DNA from: Prevotellaceae bacterium UBA4332
GTDB lineage: Bacteria > Bacteroidota > Bacteroidia > Bacteroidales > Bacteroidaceae
Length of the DNA stretch: 64,000 nt
NCBI GenBank assembly: GCA_002394365.1
Contig: DGTQ01000005.1
Location: 1 to 64,000, forward strand
Direction: 5' to 3'
The notes under the pieces were generated by a model. The model saw only the letters and a program-made list of their open reading frames with translations. It did no database searches and had not been told where the DNA came from. The translations under genes were made by a program, and so were the position numbers. Numbering within the stretch: the first letter of the stretch is position 1; every line of letters begins with the position of its first letter. Below, one piece after another: positions 63,982 to 64,000 of this stretch.

Positions 63982-64000
63982 ATGAATAATGTACTCGTAA
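63982..64000 (+). CDS. Start of a gene cut by the window end
   Basis: ATG followed by codons for NNVLV at the edge of the window. The consensus promoter 23 bp upstream supports a real gene. The product cannot be determined from six codons. Confidence 0.4.

Overview
The window reads as chromosome of a Bacteroidales bacterium, most likely a Prevotella/Segatella-type species. The evidence is the protein families (GH57/GT4/debranching-enzyme glycogen trio, Bacteroidetes-type HisS, Wzc-like tyrosine kinase, TIGR02757, DUF3256-like), weak use of Shine-Dalgarno sites, and at least a dozen promoters with the Bacteroidetes pattern (TTTG or TTG, 19-20 nt, TAnnTTTG). No rRNA, tRNA, CRISPR array, insertion sequence or integrase was found.

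Layout. 1-920: gene-free, repeat-rich. 921-5667 (minus): glycogen operon (debranching enzyme, glycosyltransferase, GH57). 5777-10296 (minus): small HAD phosphatase, polysaccharide co-polymerase/tyrosine kinase, and initiating sugar transferase. 10431-13396 (plus): unknown protein, coiled-coil protein, zapA, rny. 13539-23649 (minus): long housekeeping run ftsY-rimO-HU-(HU/TM/LysM)-lon-tgt-lptF/G-DEAD helicase. 23839-25497: acyl-CoA synthetase. 26122-28884: four-gene accessory cluster (EF-hand/LRR membrane protein, WG-repeat protein with Cys/His motifs, small membrane protein, macro-like protein). 28993-36428 (plus): valS, membrane protein, hisB, uxaB, TIGR02757 protein, two tiny membrane proteins. 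36479-41848 (minus): ilvE, DUF975-like protein, purA, hisS, acetylesterase. 42156-44114: groES-groEL. 44252-50459 (minus): miaA, lipid kinase-like, U32 peptidase, zinc-ribbon protein, clostripain-like lipoprotein. 50472-51802: second gene-free repeat region. 51803-54400: two tandem pgk genes. 54536-58110 (plus): kdsC, thioesterase, sugar kinase/RapZ fusion, transporter. 58282-59213 (minus): YtxH/holin-like envelope trio. 59414-63617 (plus): SPOR lipoprotein, ruvX, def, TPR protein, DUF3256-like protein. The window ends with a structured leader and the first codons of another gene.

The most unusual content is the repeats. One interspersed element folds as three consecutive small hairpins whose arms differ between copies in a compensatory way. 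Degenerate copies lie in frame inside miaA and a U32 peptidase gene. Several short-period repeats seen in spacers also appear as in-frame low-complexity linkers in rimO, the DEAD helicase, the kinase/RapZ fusion and the U32 peptidase, and a similar repeat sits in ftsY. 21-bp (two helical turns) tandem arrays occur at four places. At protein level the best candidates for new biology are a membrane protein joining an HU DNA-binding domain to a LysM domain, a sugar kinase fused to a RapZ C-terminal domain, and the accessory cluster at 26-29 kb. All product names rest on motif recognition by eye; no database search was run.
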